Shown here: positions 1-12,143 of the stretch, in pieces | Position numbering within the stretch: position 1 is the first letter of the stretch | Layout: every line of letters begins with the position of its first letter | Source of the DNA: Cephalopachus bancanus | Taxonomy: Eukaryota > Chordata > Mammalia > Primates > Tarsiidae | DNA length: 64,000 nt | Assembly (NCBI GenBank): GCA_027257055.1 | Contig: JAPVLO010000277.1 | Coordinates: 620,001-684,000 of the forward strand | Reading direction: 5' to 3' | Made by a program: the position numbers and the translations under genes | The notes under the pieces: model-generated | Told to the model about the DNA's origin: nothing | The model's database searches: none | The model's input: the letters and a program-made list of their open reading frames with translations, nothing else

Positions 1-130
1 AAAAACTTTTTGTAGAGGCGAGGCCTTACTATATTTCCTAAGCTGGTATTGAGCTCCTGAGCTCAAACATTCCTCCCGTGTCAGCTTCCCCAAAATACTG
101 GGATTTGTATAGGCATGAGCCAGTTCCCCT
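1..130 (-). repeat. Alu fragment (left arm, old)
   Basis: Antisense Alu left-arm sequence runs off the left edge. The order is tttttgtagagg, then a ctcctgagctcaa-type segment, then 'tactgggattt' and 'ggcatgagcca'. It is diverged and resembles the older AluJ type. Confidence 0.75.
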
Positions 131-1059
131 GAACTAGAAATAAGTTTTTAAGATAGCTAATGGTTAGGGAAGGATTTTAATTTTTTTATGGCATTCTTAC
201 AACTTATATTTTCGTGGATAATCTATTTTTTTTAGTGTGTATGTTAAGTGTTGAACAAAAATAGAAGGATTTCTGTGGGTTGAAAATTAGAAATAACCTG
301 TTATTTCCATATTGGTATTGGAATTTGGGGGGATTTCTTTTATATCATAAATATTTTTTATTTTAATGTATCCGATTTACAGTCCTTAGCTTTAATTTTT
401 GTTAGCTAGTATACTTGATTCCCTGGTCATTCTCTTTAGGGAAATCTCAGAAGTCACGGCAGCTTTAGGATTTAACTTTTTCTTGGTAATTCTCAATGCA
501 AACTTGTTTCCTGTGTTCATAGAGTAGCAAGAGGTAGAACCATTAGCACCATCTGCCTTGTTAATGTTTTCCATATCATCACTATTCCAGGCTCTCCAAG
601 TGACTCAAAGTTAATCTACAAGCCCCTAAGTTCATTGACATCTCTCCTGTTCTGTGTTGGATCCTGAACACGCTAGTAAATGCCAGCCTATGATTATGAC
701 TGACAAGTGGTTTTTTTTTTTAAGCTATGAAAGTTATATATTTTTTCTACTGCTCAGCTAAGATTATGCCAGACATGCAGTCAGTATTTGAAACAAATTT
801 ATCCCTCTGTGGTGTTTTTAAATTTGTTCTTAATTAACAGATATGTATTATGTAAGCCATGATGTTTTCAAGTAATTGCATCTATTTTCAAATGGCTAAT
901 TTTAGCTAATTAACAAATGCTTAACTTCACAGTTATTGTAGTGAGACCTGTCAACAATGACTTTCCATTTTGCAAAAGTACAATATATTCTTCTTAATTG
1001 CAGTCACCATGGTGTACAATAGATGTTTTGCACTTATTCCTTCTCTCTAAAGCTACAAT
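131..1059. other. AT-rich stretch, no gene seen
   Basis: This is AT-rich sequence with short poly-T runs and no open frame longer than about 60 codons. From about 940 it begins to resemble the 3' end of an old L1 in antisense, but I cannot set a boundary. Confidence 0.4.
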
Positions 1060-3640
1060 TATGTTTTTTTTGACAAATATATTCTAAAGCCCCCTCCCCC
1101 CGGGAAATAAAACAATCTCTGGTAACCACCATTCTACTCTCAAATTACATCAACTCGTTTAGATTCCACATGATGAGTGAGATCATGAGGTGGTTGTCTT
1201 TCTGTGCCTGGCTCATTTCAGTTAACATAATGCCCTCTAGGTTCATTCATGTCATTGTGAGTTGACAGATTTTTGTAGTGCCACGTTTGTTCCTCCAGTG
1301 ACAGGCATTCAGGTCGATTGTATATCTTGACTGTTGTGAATAATTAATGGTAATAATATGGAGGTGCGGATGTCCCTTCGTTGTGCTGATCATGTGTTTA
1401 TATACACACACGTGTGTGTCATCTAGGCAAAATGTATATAATACATATATAATATCTGATAGTGTGATTCCTGTGTTGTGTGATCGTTTCATTTTTAGTT
1501 ATTTGAGAACTGTGCATTCTGTTTCTAAAAGAAACGTACTGATGGACATGCTCACCAACATTGTGCAGACATTTCCTTTTTATTTTTGCAACACGTTGTA
1601 TCTTTTGTCTTTTTAAATGGTAATTGACATTGAGCATTTTCCATCTATCTGTTGTTCATGAGTATGTCTTTTTTTGAGAAAATTTGCTTAGATCTTTGAC
1701 TTATTAAAAATAACTATTTTTTGTTGTGTAATTGGTTGAGTTTCTTATATATTTTGGGTATTCTTTGTTTCATATATATTTTCCACATATTTTCTCCCAC
1801 TCCTAAATTGTCTTATGATTTTTCATTGTATTTAGTGTGGCAGAGGCTTCATAATTTGAAGTTATCTCTTTTGTCTATTTTTTTGTTTTGTTTTCTAGGA
1901 CTTCGGAGTTGAATTTAAAAAGTCATTGCACGGTAAAATACCATGGGGCTTTCACCTGATGTTTTCTTGTAGTAATTGCAGAGTTTCAGGTCTTACATTT
2001 AAGTCTCTAATTTATTTTCATTTGATTTTTATGTCTAATGTGAAGTAAGATTCCTATTTTATTGTACTCAGTGATTGTTCAGTTTTTCTAACACTGTTTC
2101 TTTTTTTAGTTTATCCTTTCCTCATTGTGTATTCTTGCCACTTTTGTTTAAAGTCATTTAACTGTAAATACATGCTTTATTTCTGAGGTCCCTGTTTTCT
2201 CTATTTGTCTGTATGTCAGTTTTCATTCCAGTGTTATATTCATTCTGTTACTATAGATTTGTAGTATAATTACATTTGAGATAGTGCGATACATCCAGCT
2301 TTGTTCTCTGTTTAACTGCTTTGGCTGTTTAGGCTTGTTTGTGGTGCTGTCTGAATTTTATAATTTTCAAAGCTTTGCTAAGAATGTCTTTGTTTTGTTG
2401 TAGAATGACTTATGTTCCTCTGGGTATATTTCCAGGAGAGGGATTGATGGATCATATGGAAGGTCAGTTTTTAGTTCTTTCAGGAATCGCCACATTGCTT
2501 TCCCTAGAGGTTGAACTAGCTTGCACTCCCACCAGCAGCCTAGAAGTGTTCCTTTTCGTCTGACCTTGCCAGCGTATATTGTATTTTGGTTTATTGACAA
2601 TGGTCATCCTTACAGGCATCAGATGGTATCTCATTGTAGTGAGTTAGCACAAGGGAGCGATTGGCAGTTGCTGGGCACTGCTGCTAGGGGCAGAAGGGAA
2701 AGAAGAGGGTGGTGGTTATGTAACAACACAAGGGTACCTGGTCCTATACCAGGGGAATGAGGGCCAGTGAGAAGCCCAAGCTTCACCTGCATGCAGCCTA
2801 CTTATGTAGTTAATTCTCATTTATACCCCACATTTCTGTAATAAAATTTAATCAAAAAAAGAATTCCTCCCAAAGATGTCTTTGTTTTAAAAGAAATTGC
2901 ACTAAATTTGTAGATCTTAGGTGGTATAGACATTTAAATAATATTAATTCTGCTAACTCATGAATTAAGGCCATCATTCCGTTTATATGTGTTTCATTTA
3001 ATTTCTTCAGTCTTTTTTAGTTTTTGATGTAGAGATTTTTCACCTTTTTAATTAAATTTATTTATACATATTATTTTAAAGCTTTTGTAGATGGGATTTT
3101 TAAAAATTTCCTTTTCACACAGTTTGTTGTCAGTATGTAGACATCCCAGTGGCTTTTGTGTGTTGATTTTTGTGTTCTGCAAGCTTTCTAAACTTATTGA
3201 TTCTAAAAGTTTTTTAAAGGAGTTTTTAGGGTTTTCTGTATACATTTATGTTGTCTTAGGGCAGGAACAATTTAACTTTATTTTTAAAATCTGTTTTCCT
3301 TTTTTTCTCTAACTTCTCTGTACTATCCTCCACCGCAGGGACATACAATAGTATGCAGTAGTATACTGAATTCGAGTGATGAAAGGGGGCATCTTTGTGT
3401 TTTACCAGCTCTTAGGAAAAGCTGCACATTTTTCTCGTTTAGTATGATGAGTTTAGTATGGTGTTCGCTGTGTATTTGTCATACGTGCCCTTTATTAAGT
3501 TAAGGTGCATTTGTTTTACACCTAATTTGTTAAGAGTTTTTAATACAAGGCATTCTTTAATTTTGTCAAATTCTTTTTTTGCATCTGTTTAAATGTTGCA
3601 GTTGGTTCTTTGGTCTGATATTCTAATCAGAATCATGCTA
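1060..3640 (-). mobile_element. Old L1 fragment, antisense
   Basis: The segment reads as an L1 3' UTR followed by the end of ORF2, both reversed. Around 1120-1260 it has the L1M-type 3' end pattern (ccaccattctactctc, tctgtgcctggctcatttca). Around 1670-1900 comes the 'gagaaaatttgcttag...tgtaattggttgagtttctt' type segment. From 2340 and again from 2889 it has the 'aagctttgctaagaatgtctttg' and 'attctgctaactcatgaa' ORF2 landmarks. The match across 2380/2889 becomes continuous only when the nested insert 2397-2871 is removed. No intact reading frame survives. Confidence 0.75.
2397..2871 (-). mobile_element. Nested L1 insertion with inverted 5' part
   Basis: The insert has two halves in opposite orientation. 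Positions 2400-2638 are ORF2 C-terminal sequence in antisense; the minus frame contains WECKLVQPLGK, WRFLKELKTDLPYDPSIPLL and IYPEEHKSFYNK, typical of L1 ORF2. Positions 2641-2865 read in the plus sense and end in 'ataaaatttaatcaaaaaaag', a poly(A)-type tail. A short direct repeat (atgtctttgtttt) flanks it at about 2384-2396 and 2876-2888. This layout fits an L1 inserted with a 5' inversion into an older L1. Confidence 0.7.
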
Positions 3641-3746
3641 GTCACTGCAAAACTTTGGAAGGTTGTCAGAGGAGATGCACATAGCAGTGTTGCGGATTTA
3701 AAACAGGTCACTGCTACTGCACACACAGCAACTGTATACTAACAAC

Positions 3747-4116
3747 TGCTGTGGTTTGAATATGTCTCCTAAAATTCATGTGTCAAAAGCATAATCCCCA
3801 TTGCATCAGTGTTGGGAGTAAAGCCTAATTAGAGATGCTTCAGTCATGGAGACAGTGCCCTCAGGAGGGGGAAGAAACCTGCGGTAAAAATGGATTAGGA
3901 GCGTTGGTTTATGCTTTTCACTCTTTTATCATGTGAGAACACAGAGTCCCCCTCTTGCCCTTTCCAGTTTAGCCAATGAGGGTGCAGTAAGAAAGACTGT
4001 GGGCCATGCTAGTGCTTTGATTTTGGACTTCCTGCCTCTATAATTTGAGAAACGAATTGAGGTTTTTTACAAATTACGGTCTGTAGTATTATAGCAGCCC
4101 AAAATAGACTAAGAGA
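3747..4116 (+). mobile_element. Solo LTR of MaLR type (MST-like)
   Basis: It starts TGCTGTGGTTTGAATATGTC and continues with the MaLR landmarks 'aaaattcatgtgtcaaaagc', 'cttaatccccattgc'-like text, 'tgccctcaggag', 'atgtgagaac', 'ttggacttcctgcctc' and an end like 'gcagcccaaaatagactaag'. These match the MST subfamily of MaLR (ERVL-related) LTRs. No internal retroviral sequence is next to it, so it is a solitary LTR. Confidence 0.8.
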
Positions 4117-4865
4117 GCAACTGTATCAAATTTGAGGTGACCAAGAACCAGTGTTTTAATCATATAGTATCCTAACATGGTATTTGGAACTTGTATCCAG
4201 GTGCCACGGTGATGCTTTCTAAATTGGCAGGGTTATTTCATTGACTTCGTATACCTGACTGCACCTTCCAGTGGAGACCAACACTGGAGGGAGGGCAGCA
4301 TGGTCACCTCCTTGCAGCTTGGAGTACTCCGAGCCTGTGACTCCATCAGACTCCTGCCCCACACGGTGTAGCTCCAAGCAAGTGGTGAGGGACAGGATAG
4401 GACAGCACATGTGGCTGAGCTCTGAGGAGGTGATGATTTTGTCACTTGCGTGTTTGCCCAAGTCAGGACAGATGTCACCCTTTCCCCGCCCTTCTCTGCA
4501 CAGCTCAGTTTTCCTTCCCACTTACGCTGAAAAGATTTTTCTAGAACATCACACTTTATGCATCCCAGGGGGCTGCCTGTTTACCCAAACTGCCATGAGA
4601 ACTGGCCTGATGTCTTAGACCCTGTCCATTGTGTCACCTGTCTCCTGTTCCCTCCAGCCCGAGAAGCCACTGGGCCATAACTCACCATCCACCCTCTCAC
4701 AGTTATTGTGAAGATTGAATCATAAGGGAGGTTGAGTAATGGGATCTGCTGAAAGGAGAGGAGAAAATCTGTTTCTAGGCATGTGTCTCCTGGGTTGTTT
4801 TCACCAAACCATTGAAGCAGCAAGGCCTACTAGAACCAGCCTAAACGTGACGATGGGTTAAGCAT
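4117..4865. other. Unassigned stretch
   Basis: Overlapping short frames on both strands (the longest about 115 codons, 4271-4618) have no recognisable domain and no splice or regulatory context. I see no gene or repeat that I can name. Confidence 0.4.
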
Positions 4866-5041
4866 TTCACACAGGAAAATGGTCAAATTAGCCGGGTGTG
4901 GTAGCGCGTGCCTGTAGTTCCAGCTGAGGCGGAAGGATCGCCTGAGCCCAGCAGGTCGAGGCTGCGGTGGCCGGGCGTGGCCACTGCACTCCACCCTGGG
5001 TGACAGAGTGAGACTCTGACTCAAAAAAAAAAAAAAAAAAA
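4866..5041 (+). repeat. Alu, right arm only
   Basis: It begins 'ttagccgggtgtggtagcgcg' and ends 'gactctgactc' plus A18. The left arm is absent, so it is 5'-truncated. The 'gactc' end marks it as the common type in this window. Confidence 0.85.
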
Positions 5042-6168
5042 GAAATGGTCAGCTTCATCTCGCCCCAAGCTGGATGAACCAGTGTCTATCAGAAACTCTG
5101 CTGGTTACCAGATCCCTCAGGAACAAATGGTGTTTGAGCTTTGAGGGGGAGACTTTTACATTGGAGGGCACGTGGGCACATTAAGACCCATCAGGTATAA
5201 CATCTCTGCTTTGGATAGAAATCTTATCACCCATAGCGGTTGGGGATGTATCGTAACTCCTGGGGCTGATGTGTAGATTTTTTCTGTCTAAAACTTGGAA
5301 CCAACTACGAGCACTTCTGCTTCCCTGTAGCATCATTGCAATGGATATCCTAACATTTCTTATGCCCTCAGGGATAGTTCCTTTGATTCACACATAGTCC
5401 TGTGTAAATAAATGTAGAGATATTGTATTTTCTTAAAATTAATGTAGTAAAACGAGCAGTACATAAATGCGAGGAAATCTTTTTGCTAATATTTTCTCAC
5501 TCATTGCCCTGTACTGTAAGTTTAAGTGCAGAAGTGAAAAATAAATTGTCAATTTTTTGTTCTTTTCCTGACACTGGTAAATTTAAAGTTTTAAGAGTTT
5601 TCTTGTCAGTAGCCCTAAAAGTTTCATAAGCATAAAAGTTTCAATAGGGAAATACTTTGTGAGTATAGATTTATTTTCTCCTAGAACCACATACTAGGGT
5701 GCTGCGCTGAAAATACATGTTTCTGCTGCTATGGCCAGGACAAAGGCAGGTGTAAGTGTGGGGCAGTGGCAAGTAAAACACACACCACTGTTTTTAAGTT
5801 GCCATTTCCTTGACTTAGCATTCGTTTTATTGTTCTGGGCCGATTTGCTTTCCAGAGTGATATTAAGTTTGTCTTGGACAGTTTCTGCTTTTCTTTCTTT
5901 TGGGGGGTGAGGATAAACCTTTGGAGGTTTTTGCTACATAATTTTGCTGATGCCTTATTTAACCTTTTTGATGCTATTATAAATGTAACAGTGTTCTTCA
6001 GTTTAGAATAATTGTGGCTGGTGAATAAAATGCAGATGAATTTAATGTGTTGATATCTCATCCTAAAACATGATGATTTTTAAAAAGATGCTCTAATAAT
6101 TTTTATTATAATTATTCTTCGAATTTTTTTGTATATAATATTTCTGCCAACAACTAGTATTGCTTCTT
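5042..6168. other. Unassigned stretch
   Basis: There is no gene or clear repeat. The minus-strand frame at 5729-6061 (110 codons) has low-complexity composition and no recognisable family, so I treat it as chance. Confidence 0.35.
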
Positions 6169-6180
6169 GCCATCTAATTT

Positions 6181-6469
6181 TATTTTATTTTTTTGAGTTG
6201 GAGTCTCACTCTGTCGCCCAGACTGGAGTGCAGGGGCCGCTCCCGGCCACCGCAGCCTCGACCTGCTGGGCTCTGGCGATACTTCCGCCTCAGCCTTCCC
6301 AGTAGCCAGAATTACAGGCATGCGCTACCACGCCCGGCTGATTTTTTTGATTTATTGTAGAGATGAGGTCTCGCTGCCCAGGCGGGTCTCAAACCCACGG
6401 GCTCAGGCAGTCCGCTCACCTCAGCCTCCCAAAGGCACGGGATTACAGGCTGAGCCACCGAGCCCGGCT
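6181..6469 (-). repeat. Alu inserted in L1
   Basis: Full-length antisense copy of the local Alu type. It is flanked by the repeat 'ccatctaattt' (about 6169-6179 and 6470-6480), a target-site duplication. Confidence 0.9.
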
Positions 6470-7800
6470 TCCATCTAATTTAGATGGTTTACAAATATAT
6501 ATATATATATTTTTTTTCTTTTTCTTTTTCTTTTGCCTAATTGCTCTGTTTAGAACTGCCACTTCACTGGAAGTGTCACAGTTTGGTATCATTCTCTTTC
6601 TCCTAATTTTAAGAGAGAAAATTTGGTGTTCAACCTTCTAGTATGATGTTGGCTATTGGTTTTTTAGACATTTCTTGTATTAGAATATAGAATTTTTCTT
6701 GTTTCTAATATGTTTATTTTTTAAAATGGCTAATACATTTTGTAAAATACCTATAGTGCATCAATTAAAATAATCATTTAAAAAGTTCGTTTTTGTTATG
6801 TGGTATGTTAAATATTAAGTTGGTTGATATTTTATATTGAATCATCTTTATGTTCCTTGGAAAAATCCCATGTGATTGCCATATACAATCTTTTAATGGC
6901 TTCCTGGATTCAGTTTGCTAGTATTGTGTTAATTGCCATATACTATCTTTTAATGGCTTCCTGGATTCAGTTTGCTAGTTTCTTAATTAACCCAATACTG
7001 AATCCAGGAAGCCATTAAAAGATAGTATAGAGATTAGTGTAATGTGTTCTATTTTGCAATGTCTATTTATGGCCTTAATGTAAAGGCAATGGTGGGCTCA
7101 TTGAATAAGTTGGGAAGTGTTTCCTGCCCTTCTTAGTGTGAAAAAGACTGAGTAGAATGGTGTTTTTTTTCCATAAATGTTTGGATGAATTCACCAGTGA
7201 AGCCATGTTGGTCTGTACTTGACTTACTTTCAGTCTTCTGTTCACTGATTGAATTTCTACTTCCAAAGTCATTTTTAACATTTTGTTTTAACATTTTGTT
7301 TGTTTTTAAGGATTTTCCCATTTAATCAAAATTATCTAATTTGTTGACATATAATTGTTTATAATCTATTATTATTGTTCTTATTTCTGTTAGGTCTGTA
7401 GTAATGTTTTTGTTACCCATTTTAATTTGAATCATCTTAATCTAGTTAAAGTGTTGTCTACATTGTTGGTCTTTTTAATAAAACAATTTTAGAATTTAAT
7501 TGATTTTTCTGTTTTTCAATAGTCTATGAATTAGCTCAGCTCTAATCTGTATTATTTCAATCCTGTTTGCTCTTCCTTTTCTGATTTCTTTAGTTAGCCA
7601 ATTTATTCTAGATTTCTGTATTAACATAAGCATTTACAGTTATTTGCCTGTAAATTTTCCTGTGATTACTCATTTTCCTGCATTTTATACATTTTGGTAT
7701 GTTGGTTTTTTGTCTCATTTTTATGAAAGTATTTTAAAATTTACTTCATGATTTTTCTGTCTCATTAAGCATACTGTTTTATTTGATATTTGTTATTTTA
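6470..7800 (-). mobile_element. L1 ORF2 fragment, antisense, with internal duplication
   Basis: Reversed L1 ORF2 landmarks run in order: 'cctaattgctctgtttagaact', 'agtatgatgttggctattgg', 'ctggattcagtttgctagt', 'gaattcaccagtgaagcca'. No open frame remains. The part 6875-7028 is duplicated and partly inverted and has its own entry. Confidence 0.7.
6875..7028. repeat. 57-base direct repeat plus 32-base inverted copy
   Basis: Two copies of a unit starting 'attgccatatac' begin at 6875 and 6932 (57 bases apart). A third copy, 6997-7028, is in reverse complement and pairs perfectly with 6940-6971, leaving a 25-base loop. The unit itself is L1 ORF2 sequence. Confidence 0.9.
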
Positions 7801-8165
7801 AAGTTTTTAAAAAATGAATGCATTACATGACTACGTATTTATGATGTGATATTTTCATACTAACTTACATTCTGATGATTAAATCATAGTAATTGGAATA
7901 TCGTTATCTCAAGCACATATCTTTTTATGTTGGGAGCATTTCAAATTTTCTTTCTGGCTCTTTTGAAAAATTCAAAAAGTCACTGTGAAGTGTAGTTACC
8001 CTATTGTGCTATGGAGCACTGTAACTTCGTATTTTCATCTGACTTTATTTTTATTCCCATTAGCTGACTCCCCTTCATACCCCACTCCTCGTGTCCTTCC
8101 CAGCCTCTGAAAACCGTCGTTCTCGTCACTGCTGTCATTAAATCAACTTTTTAGCTCCCACATAC
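7801..8165 (-). mobile_element. Old L1 3' end, antisense
   Basis: It matches the reversed L1M-type 3' UTR: 'tgtgatattttcatac', 'aatcatagtaattggaatat', 'taccctattgtgctat', 'cttcccagcctctg', 'atcaactttttagctccc'. Diverged and non-coding. Confidence 0.65.
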
Positions 8166-9594
8166 TTTTGAGAACTGCATGCCAGATTGGCCCTCAGCGC
8201 TGCTCATTGGGTAAGGTTCCTGGCCTCACACTCTTGGACCCTGAGTGACAAGAGTGGCACTTCCATGCGTGGCTGAACGAGGTAAGAGTGACAGGTCTTT
8301 GGCTGCCGCTCTTCTCGGGCAGGGCTTCCTTGGTCCGTGGGGACTTGGCACTGCCTGGGAGACGTTCGCATTCTGTCTACCTTGTATATAAGGTGACATT
8401 CCATTTGTGAATAATTTATATAATATTTACAATTGGGAACAATGCGATGACCAGTCTTTTAAAATTTCGGATTTAACAGCCTTCACATCTCAGTCCGGAA
8501 CCCCCATTTCAGGGTCTCGCCGGCCCCACGTGTGCGTGTGTGGTGGCCGCAGCCCTGAAAAACAGCTCTGAGGGCTCTGACTCGCGGAACCCGTCTTTCT
8601 GTGACAAGTGAGACTTGCCTTTTCTACCAGCATCTCTCCTCGGGCCCAAGGGGGGGAGAGACAGTGCCCTAAGAAAGCAGCGAGGGCTGCCAGCAGGACG
8701 TGTTCACAGGCAGCCCGCAGCTGCCCACCTGCTCAGTGGGAGGCCACCCTCCTTGCCGAGATCATACATTGAACAAAGGGTGATGGGGCCCCAGGAGGAG
8801 GGAACCCAACACCTTTTCATCTGTCTACAGCTTGACCTCCAATATGTAGATGAGGGAGTCATCTCAAGACAAATTATTTTACTGTTCGGTCTCAACCCTG
8901 ATGGTGGTCAGGCTGCGTTTGTCATTTCCTGTGGTGTTTGGGACTGTACGTTTAAGCGCCCATCATGTGCACTTATGTCTGCATGCGTTGCTCTGCAACT
9001 CTACGCCATCTAACAAGATCCAACTTTGAAAATAAAATAGCACCTGTAGTGTGTACATTGTTAGCCAGGTAACTTTGGTCAACTGGTCCTCAAATTTTGC
9101 CGTCCTCTCTGGAGTGGAGGTGTGTATTAGTTAGCTGTTGCTGCATCACAGGCCACCCCAAAACATAGCTTGCAGTTGGGCTGCTCAACTCTTAAGGCCG
9201 GCCTCAGCTGGGCTTCTTCAGGCAGATGCTTGTGTTGGGTAGTTCTGGCTCTGCTCTGAGCTGGCTGTAGGATGGCGCACCTGGGTTCTCTTCCCTGCGG
9301 GATCTCATCTCCAGCAGGCGGGTTTGGGCATGTTCTCATGGAGGTGGCATGGCTCTGGAAGAAAAAGCAGACACATCTAAGATCTTCTACATGTAGGCCC
9401 CAAACTAGGGCACCGTCGTCTACACAGCTTCATTTTATCTCGAGCAGATAAGGCCAGCCCTGATCCAAGGTCTGGAACAGACTCTCCCTCCCACTGAAAG
9501 CAACCGTAAAAGCATGCTGCAAAGTTTATGGATCCAGAGCTGCTGCTACTTTTTGCGATAAGCATACATCTGGCTTTTCTCATAGATGTAACTT
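8166..9594. other. Unassigned stretch, partly GC-rich
   Basis: A plus-strand frame of 132 codons (8615-9013) has no recognisable domain. From 9124, 'tgtattagttagctgttgctgc' resembles the start of a common old mammalian interspersed repeat, but I cannot name the family. Confidence 0.35.
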
Positions 9595-9705
9595 AACTGT
9601 TCCAAGTCAAAGGACTTGTCCAAAGCCCCAGAGCTGCCAAGTGTGTGGGCTGGGACTAAGGGCCGGCGCTGCTTGACTTCAGAGCCCGTGCACCCCCACG
9701 GACCA
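9595..9705 (-). repeat. MIR-like SINE fragment
   Basis: 'aaggacttgtccaaagcccc', 'agctgccaagtgtgtgg' and 'cttcagagcccgtgca' follow the reversed MIR core and 5' portion order. Short and diverged. Confidence 0.45.
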
Positions 9706-9826
9706 CGCTGCACAGGCAGCTGCTCTGGACCTTTCCCTTTCTGGCGAGTGACACTTCTGCAGTAGGAGGAGGGTTTCTTTGAGATTCTTATTCGTCTAGC
9801 ACCAGTGGGAATAATCCCTTTCCAAG

Positions 9827-10103
9827 AGTACTTTTTTTTTTTTTTGGAGTCAGAGTCTCACTCCGTCGCCCAGGCTGGAGTGCAGTGGCATGCTCACAGC
9901 CACCCTGTGTTGATCTGTTGGGCTCTGGTGATCCTTCTGCCTCACGTCCAAGTAGACGGAATTACAGGCGTGCACTATCACGCCTGGCTATTTTGATTTA
10001 TTGTAGAGACGAGTTCTCGCAAAGTTGCCCGGGCTGATCTCGAATCCCCTGGCTCAAGCAATCCACTTGCCTCGTCCTCCCAAAGCGCTGGGATGACAGG
10101 CTG
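9827..10103 (-). repeat. Alu, antisense
   Basis: Starts with a T15 run and 'gagtcagagtctcactccgtc', and ends 'aaagcgctgggatgacaggctga'. Both arms are present. Confidence 0.9.
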
Positions 10104-11654
10104 AACAAAAGAGAGTGCTGCTAAACTATCCAGGAAAGACAGACATGTAATACTTTGTGAAGATGACTGGCGGCTGAATTTAGGAAATCAAGGCCCAACA
10201 TACCATTCTTATTATAGGAGAAACTTGAAGGAACACGTAATGCACTCCACATGTGTACAAGGAGAGTTTTTTCATCTTTTTGGTTTGTTGACTCTGTATT
10301 TTAACAAACTGAATAAAACTACAGCCGTTGAAAACAGATGACAAAATTCTGCTGAGAAGATATTTTCTCCTGCTGAAATTTAGCCAAACAGTTGAGTACA
10401 TCTCAGAGTCATTCTTTGATTTCTAAAATAGCAAAGCTGTTTTTCAAGCCTATAATGACATCTACAAATGTGGGTCATGTAACTTGTAGGTCTTGTAGTA
10501 GAGTGATGAGGGATACCACAATGACAGGCGGAAGGTGAACAGTCGTTCGCTGAATGGAGCATCTTGGGGTCTGATGTTTGTGACCAAAAAAATGTGTATG
10601 TTACTAAATATAAATTGTAGGACATTACAGATAAACTGTATATAGACTAAATGTGTCAACAATTACAATTATTGTTATTCATAATTATTCTAAGCATTAT
10701 AGTGATTATAACCAGTGTTAGAAGCTGTACTTGTTGTTGGTATTGCTGCTGCTATTATAGAAATGGTTAAAAAAAAAAGTTGTGTCAAGCTCTGCTACTT
10801 GCTCCTGCTGCCTGCAGACTCTGGACCAGTTTTGTGAAGCTGCAGCTAAAGAGACTTCAGGCTGCCCTGTAGCTAAGTCAGAGCCTGAGTCAAGACTAAG
10901 CGTGATGATTCTGTGAATTTGAAGGTGACAGCTGTCATTGTTCTGGGTTTCAGCTGGAGGAGAACAGGCTCTCCCTTTTTAGGGAGCAGGTGGGAAGGGG
11001 TGGCCTGTGGTGAGTGGCAGGGTTTTTCCATGAGGCAGATCAGATTTCAGTCTGATGGGTAGCCAGTCAGTGAAACAGACACACCAGCAAGCTGGGAATG
11101 GAGGACAGAGATACTTCTGATGTGCTCTAGCAACAGACAGGAGTGTGTACTAAGGACTAACTTGCCGCTTTACCCCAGAACTCTGTTCTTACAAGCTAAG
11201 CAGACGCTCTTCATGTGGAAAACCGCAATATGGTGTTGCTTACTCTTCTGCATTCCCTTCCCCGTTCCTTTACAAAAAGCGTCTGGTGTGGGTGCGCAAA
11301 CATACTGCTGTTTTTGTTTGTTTGTACTGAATGACCAATTGTGTGTGATAATCGACGTCTAGTGGAGGTGGGGTGGAAAAATACTGGTTCTGTGAAAAGA
11401 CTCCCTTCTCCCCCAGTGGAAAGCTCCACACTCACTCAGCTCCTCTCTCTATATTCCAGAACTTTATTTTGACAACAGTAACAACAACAACAAAAAATCT
11501 TGTATATGTTGATTAGAGAATTTTAATTTTAAAACACATTGTTGTCAAACCAAGGACAGTTTTATAACTTGCTTGTCTTCCATAGCTGCTACATAGAGCA
11601 AGTCTGTCTTTACGTGGAAAAGTCTGTCTTATGTAGAAAATACATAAGAATGAA
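10104..11654. other. Unassigned stretch
   Basis: Only short chance frames (under 120 codons). A small (aac)n run lies near 11475. I see nothing that supports a gene. Confidence 0.4.
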
Positions 11655-12143
11655 TTCCATCTACCCAAAGGAAAAGAAATCAGTATACAAAAAAGATCCC
11701 TGGGTTTGTGTGTTCATCGCAGCACATGTCACAATAGCAAAATCATGGAACCAGCATAGTGCCCACCAACAATTGGAGAAAGAAAATGTGGTTTGTATGC
11801 ACAGTGGAGTGCTATGCAGCCGTAAAAGGAGTGAAATAATGTCCTTTGCAGCAACACCGATGGGACTGGAGATCATCACCCCAAGTGAACTGACTTAGAC
11901 GACCAAACATCTCACGTCTCACCCGTGGGAGCTAAGTGGTCACAAAGATGGAAATAATAGTCACTGGGGACACTGATAAGGGCAGAGGTGGGAGGGGGTG
12001 AAAGCTTAGAAGCTCCCTATGGGGCACCATGTTTACTGTCTGGGGAATGGGCTGCCTGAGACCCAGCCCCCAGCACTGCACAGCACATCCATTGATCAAA
12101 CATAGATGGGTACGCCCTGAATCTAAAGAAAAAGAAAAAACCA
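11655..12143 (+). mobile_element. L1 3' end fragment
   Basis: L1 ORF2 end and 3' UTR in sense: 'cacaatagcaaaatcatgga', 'aatgtggtttgtatgcacag', 'gctatgcagccgtaaaa', 'gacgaccaaacatctcacgt', 'gggagctaagtggtcac'. It ends in an A-rich tail near 12130. 5'-truncated. Confidence 0.75.
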
